Source: Lunatibacter salilacus (GTDB lineage: Bacteria; Bacteroidota; Bacteroidia; Cytophagales; Cyclobacteriaceae). From it: DNA of 64,000 nucleotides. The DNA lies in the NCBI RefSeq assembly GCF_009797935.1, contig NZ_VOLC01000003.1, positions 391,991-455,990 on the forward strand, in the 5' to 3' direction. The stretch's first letter is position 1, and every line of letters begins with the position of its first letter. The translations under genes and the position numbers were made by a program. Under the pieces are notes generated by a model, which saw nothing but the letters and a program-made list of their open reading frames with translations, had not been told where the DNA came from and did no database searches. Shown here piece after piece: positions 61,621 to 64,000 of the stretch.

Positions 61621-63414
61621 ATGCAAGTATTATCCTCACCGCTTCATACCTTTCACATTCCCGTCATGGGATTGGGATTCACCGTAGACTCTCCGCTCAA
61701 AGTTGCCAAGTATGGAATTTCCAGTTGTGTTTCCATTATAGACGATTTTTTGTTAGAGGACATGCGTAAACTCTATAGCGAAAACCTGGAGATTTCTTAT
61801 AAAGAAATCCCTGATACCGAACCGGATGTCAAAGCTAAGCGTACGACTGCATATTTAAATTTTTTGAACGCTCAGGTTGAGACTCAGGTGGCTGGTTTGC
61901 GGCAACAGGATTTTGAGCTAGACCGGGAAATCAACGTATATTTTGAGCTGTTGCCCGAAAATCATCCACTTTTCCTTCTGTACATGAAAATGCTTGAAAG
62001 TGATGGAAGCGAGAAGAAGCAATTGCAGGAAAAGCTACGAATGGCCATTGAGCCGGGCAGTATTGACGTAAATATTATGACCAAGGTAGATAAGCTGAAT
62101 TATGATACCGATGGCAAAGAATTACCACGGGAGTATTCAGATGCTTTGGCAGCTTTGAGGGGGTATGCCCAGAGTGACTTGGATTCCGCAGTCATCTTTT
62201 CCGCGGGATTAAATCCTGCCCTTTACGCCTATATGGAGCAGTTCGCTGATTTTTTCCCGGACAGCACAGGGCATATTAAAAAGCGGGTTGTCCTAAAAGT
62301 CAGTGATTATCGATCCGCATTGATTCAGGGGAAATTCTTGGCCAAAAAGGGGATTTGGGTATCCGAATTCCGAGTTGAGTCTGGCCTCAATTGTGGAGGA
62401 CATGCCTTTGCCACGGAAGGCTATCTGATGGGACCAATTTTGGAGGAGTTTAAGCGAAACCGCCAGGTGCTGGCACAAACCTTGGCCGAATCCTGTCAGC
62501 AAGTGCTTTCTGATAAGGGATTGGCTGCGCTACCGACTGATATTCAACCAAAAATCACTTATCAAGGTGGTTTGGGCGATGCCCAGGAGGATAAATTTGT
62601 CAGGGAATATTATGCCCTTGACGGCACTGGATGGGGGAGTCCCTTTTTATTGGTTCCGGAGGCAACCTCTGTGGATGAAGATACTATTCAGCGTTTGATT
62701 AATGCCAGAAAATCCGACTTTTACTTGAGCCATTCTTCCCCGCTGGGTGTGCCTTTTAACAACCTTCGTACTAGCAGTGGCGAGGAACAACGTAAAGCCC
62801 GGATACAGAAAAACAGGCCTGGAAGTCCCTGCTACAAGAAATTTTTGTCTTTCAGTAAGGAGTTTTCGGACATCCCCATATGTACGGCATCCCGGCAGTA
62901 CCAACACCTCAAACTTAAGCAGCAGGAATCCGGAGAAGTCACTGCGGAAGAGGTGGCAAAGGTGTTGGAAAAGGATTGTCTTTGTGAAGGACTGAGTGCT
63001 TCTGCCATCCTCCGTCAGGGGACAAATCCCCGCAGGAATCTAAATGCGGTTACCATTTGTCCAGGACCGAACCTGGCTTATTTTAAAGGTGTATTCAGTC
63101 TCAAAGAGATGGTGGATCATATCTATGGAAAAATAAACCTGAATTTGGACCCTGAAAGACCCCATGTCTTTGTAAAGGAAGTTCAGCTTTATGTAGATTA
63201 TTTGAAAAATGAAATGGCGAATGCCTTACCTGAGAAAACCCAAAAGGTAGAGGCTTACTACGATAGATTCAGGAAAAACTTAACTGAGGGGATTCACTAC
63301 TATCAAAACCTGGTTGAAACCATGAAACCTGACGCGGAAGAAGTACTCGATAAAATGAAAAAACAGCTTAACCTGTTAAAAGGTGAGATTCAGCAATTGA
63401 CGTTGACAGTCTAG
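61621..63414 (+). CDS. Nitronate-monooxygenase-like flavoprotein with Cys-rich C-terminal region
   Basis: 597 residues, no signal. The first 380 look like a TIM-barrel FMN protein: PVMGLGFTVDSPLKVAKYGI at the start, KRVVLKVSDYRSAL, GLNCGGHAF (about 256-263; NMO enzymes have AGGH), then ITYQGGLGDAQEDKF and WGSPFLLVPEATSVDEDTI, which resembles the GGIG..GT.F phosphate-binding end of the barrel. A C-terminal part (about 400-500) has Cys at 404, 421, 453, 455 and 480, with CTASRQYQH, DCLCEGLSAS and CPGPNLAYF; the last 60 residues are helical. I do not know the family name or function. Complete and single-gene. Confidence 0.6.
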   Translation: MQVLSSPLHTFHIPVMGLGFTVDSPLKVAKYGISSCVSIIDDFLLEDMRKLYSENLEISYKEIPDTEPDVKAKRTTAYLNFLNAQVETQVAGLRQQDFELDREINVYFELLPENHPLFLLYMKMLESDGSEKKQLQEKLRMAIEPGSIDVNIMTKVDKLNYDTDGKELPREYSDALAALRGYAQSDLDSAVIFSAGLNPALYAYMEQFADFFPDSTGHIKKRVVLKVSDYRSALIQGKFLAKKGIWVSEFRVESGLNCGGHAFATEGYLMGPILEEFKRNRQVLAQTLAESCQQVLSDKGLAALPTDIQPKITYQGGLGDAQEDKFVREYYALDGTGWGSPFLLVPEATSVDEDTIQRLINARKSDFYLSHSSPLGVPFNNLRTSSGEEQRKARIQKNRPGSPCYKKFLSFSKEFSDIPICTASRQYQHLKLKQQESGEVTAEEVAKVLEKDCLCEGLSASAILRQGTNPRRNLNAVTICPGPNLAYFKGVFSLKEMVDHIYGKINLNLDPERPHVFVKEVQLYVDYLKNEMANALPEKTQKVEAYYDRFRKNLTEGIHYYQNLVETMKPDAEEVLDKMKKQLNLLKGEIQQLTLTV

Positions 63415-63429
63415 TATAGAATACTGATT

Positions 63430-64000
63430 GGGCGGATTTGTACGGATTATTTTTATTGACGTCGAGGTTTAATCCAACACAATAAAATCCGCTTTATCCA
63501 TTTTATCCGCAACATCCGTGTTCTATTTTATTTTGAAGCGATTGGAACACGGATTTGTCGGATTGTACGGGTGTGTACGGATTATTTTTATTGACGTCGA
63601 GGTTTAATCCAACACAAAAAATCCGCTTTATCCGTTTTATCCGCATCATCCGTGTTCTATTTTATTTTGAAGCGATTGGAACACGGATTTGTCGGATTGT
63701 ACGGATTTGTACGGATTCTTTTTATTGACCTCGAGGTTTAATCCAACACAAAAAAACCCGTTTTATCCGTTTTATCCGCAACATCCGTGATCTATTGTAT
63801 TTTGAAGCGATTGGAATATGGATTTGTCGGATTTTACGGATTTGTACGGATTATTTTTATTGATGTCGAGATTTAATCCAACACAAAAAATCCGCTTTAC
63901 CCGTTTTATCCGCATCATCCGTGTTCTATTTTATTTTGAAGCGAATGGAACACGGATTTGTCGGATTGTACGGATTTGTACGGATTATTTTTATTGATGT
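63430..64000. repeat. 134-135-bp tandem repeat array with inverted arms, continuing past the window
   Basis: At least four units; the anchor (G/C)TCGAGGTTTAATCC or a variant begins at 63461, 63596, 63730 and 63865, and the next starts at 63999. Each unit holds an arm of CGGATTTGT(A/C)GGAT blocks, a spacer with TTTTTATTGACGTCGAGG, a complementary arm of ATCCG(C/T)TTTATCCG blocks and a second spacer with TATTTTATTTTGAAGCG. The arms could form large hairpins. Copies differ by a few bases, so it is old or under drift. Nothing codes here. Confidence 0.9.

Noticed and set aside
63430..64000. CRISPR array
   Set aside because: The repeats are 134-135 bp with no unique spacers between short direct repeats, and no cas gene is in the window.

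Overview
The window is a stretch of chromosome from a member of the Bacteroidota, most likely the Cytophagales and probably a Cyclobacteriaceae relative (Algoriphagus/Cyclobacterium-like). The signs are a B-type succinate dehydrogenase with the usual Bacteroidota sequence style, tandem DUF3857/transglutaminase proteins, a bactofilin, PAS-rich histidine kinases with the ASHDLQEPLRM box, TAnnTTTG-type promoter boxes and almost no Shine-Dalgarno sequences. The genus is inference only. No phage, insertion sequence, CRISPR array, rRNA or complete tRNA was seen.

Layout. 1-6.5 kb: TetR regulator (cut by the left edge), TolC-like channel, membrane-fusion lipoprotein and RND pump, one efflux operon with a good terminator. 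6.6-13.2 kb: M1 aminopeptidase, membrane-anchored EEP nuclease/phosphatase, DUF2911 lipoprotein, fused trehalose-6-phosphate synthase/phosphatase, DUF6526 protein. 13.2-26.5 kb: a signalling block on the minus strand, with four histidine kinases in one transcription unit followed by two receiver proteins, neither of which has a DNA-binding output. 27-32.5 kb: Dabb protein, an REP-like repeat cluster, a ureide-permease-like transporter with ribokinase, a 140-bp palindromic element, RluF and an alpha/beta hydrolase. 32.6-38.5 kb: SMC, bactofilin, a peroxiredoxin-fold protein without its cysteine, and a small membrane protein. 38.6-44.4 kb: a divergent Nramp homologue facing a sulfur cluster (rhodanese, persulfide-dioxygenase/rhodanese fusion, OprD-like porin, two YeeE/YedE channels).

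44.6-61.5 kb looks like an accessory carbohydrate/sugar-acid region: an SGNH-alpha/beta-hydrolase fusion with SGNH blocks out of order, an (alpha/alpha)-barrel glycosidase-like lipoprotein behind a palindromic operator, three tandem 30-35-codon ORFs, a Tat-type FAD oxidoreductase, an SdhAB pair without SdhC, an LgoD-like dehydrogenase, two DUF3857 proteins and a YiaK-like reductase. The last overlaps into a P-loop kinase and an APH-fold kinase. The window closes with a nitronate-monooxygenase-like flavoprotein of unknown role and a ~134-bp tandem repeat array that runs off the right edge.

The most unusual items are the tandem micro-ORF chain at 48.87-49.16 kb, the permuted SGNH motif order at 44.6-46.4 kb, the kinase block without a visible output, the Cys-less peroxiredoxin, the Nramp homologue without its usual metal-site residues, and several perfect palindromes in front of operons. 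All functional calls come from reading motifs in the sequence; no database search was run.
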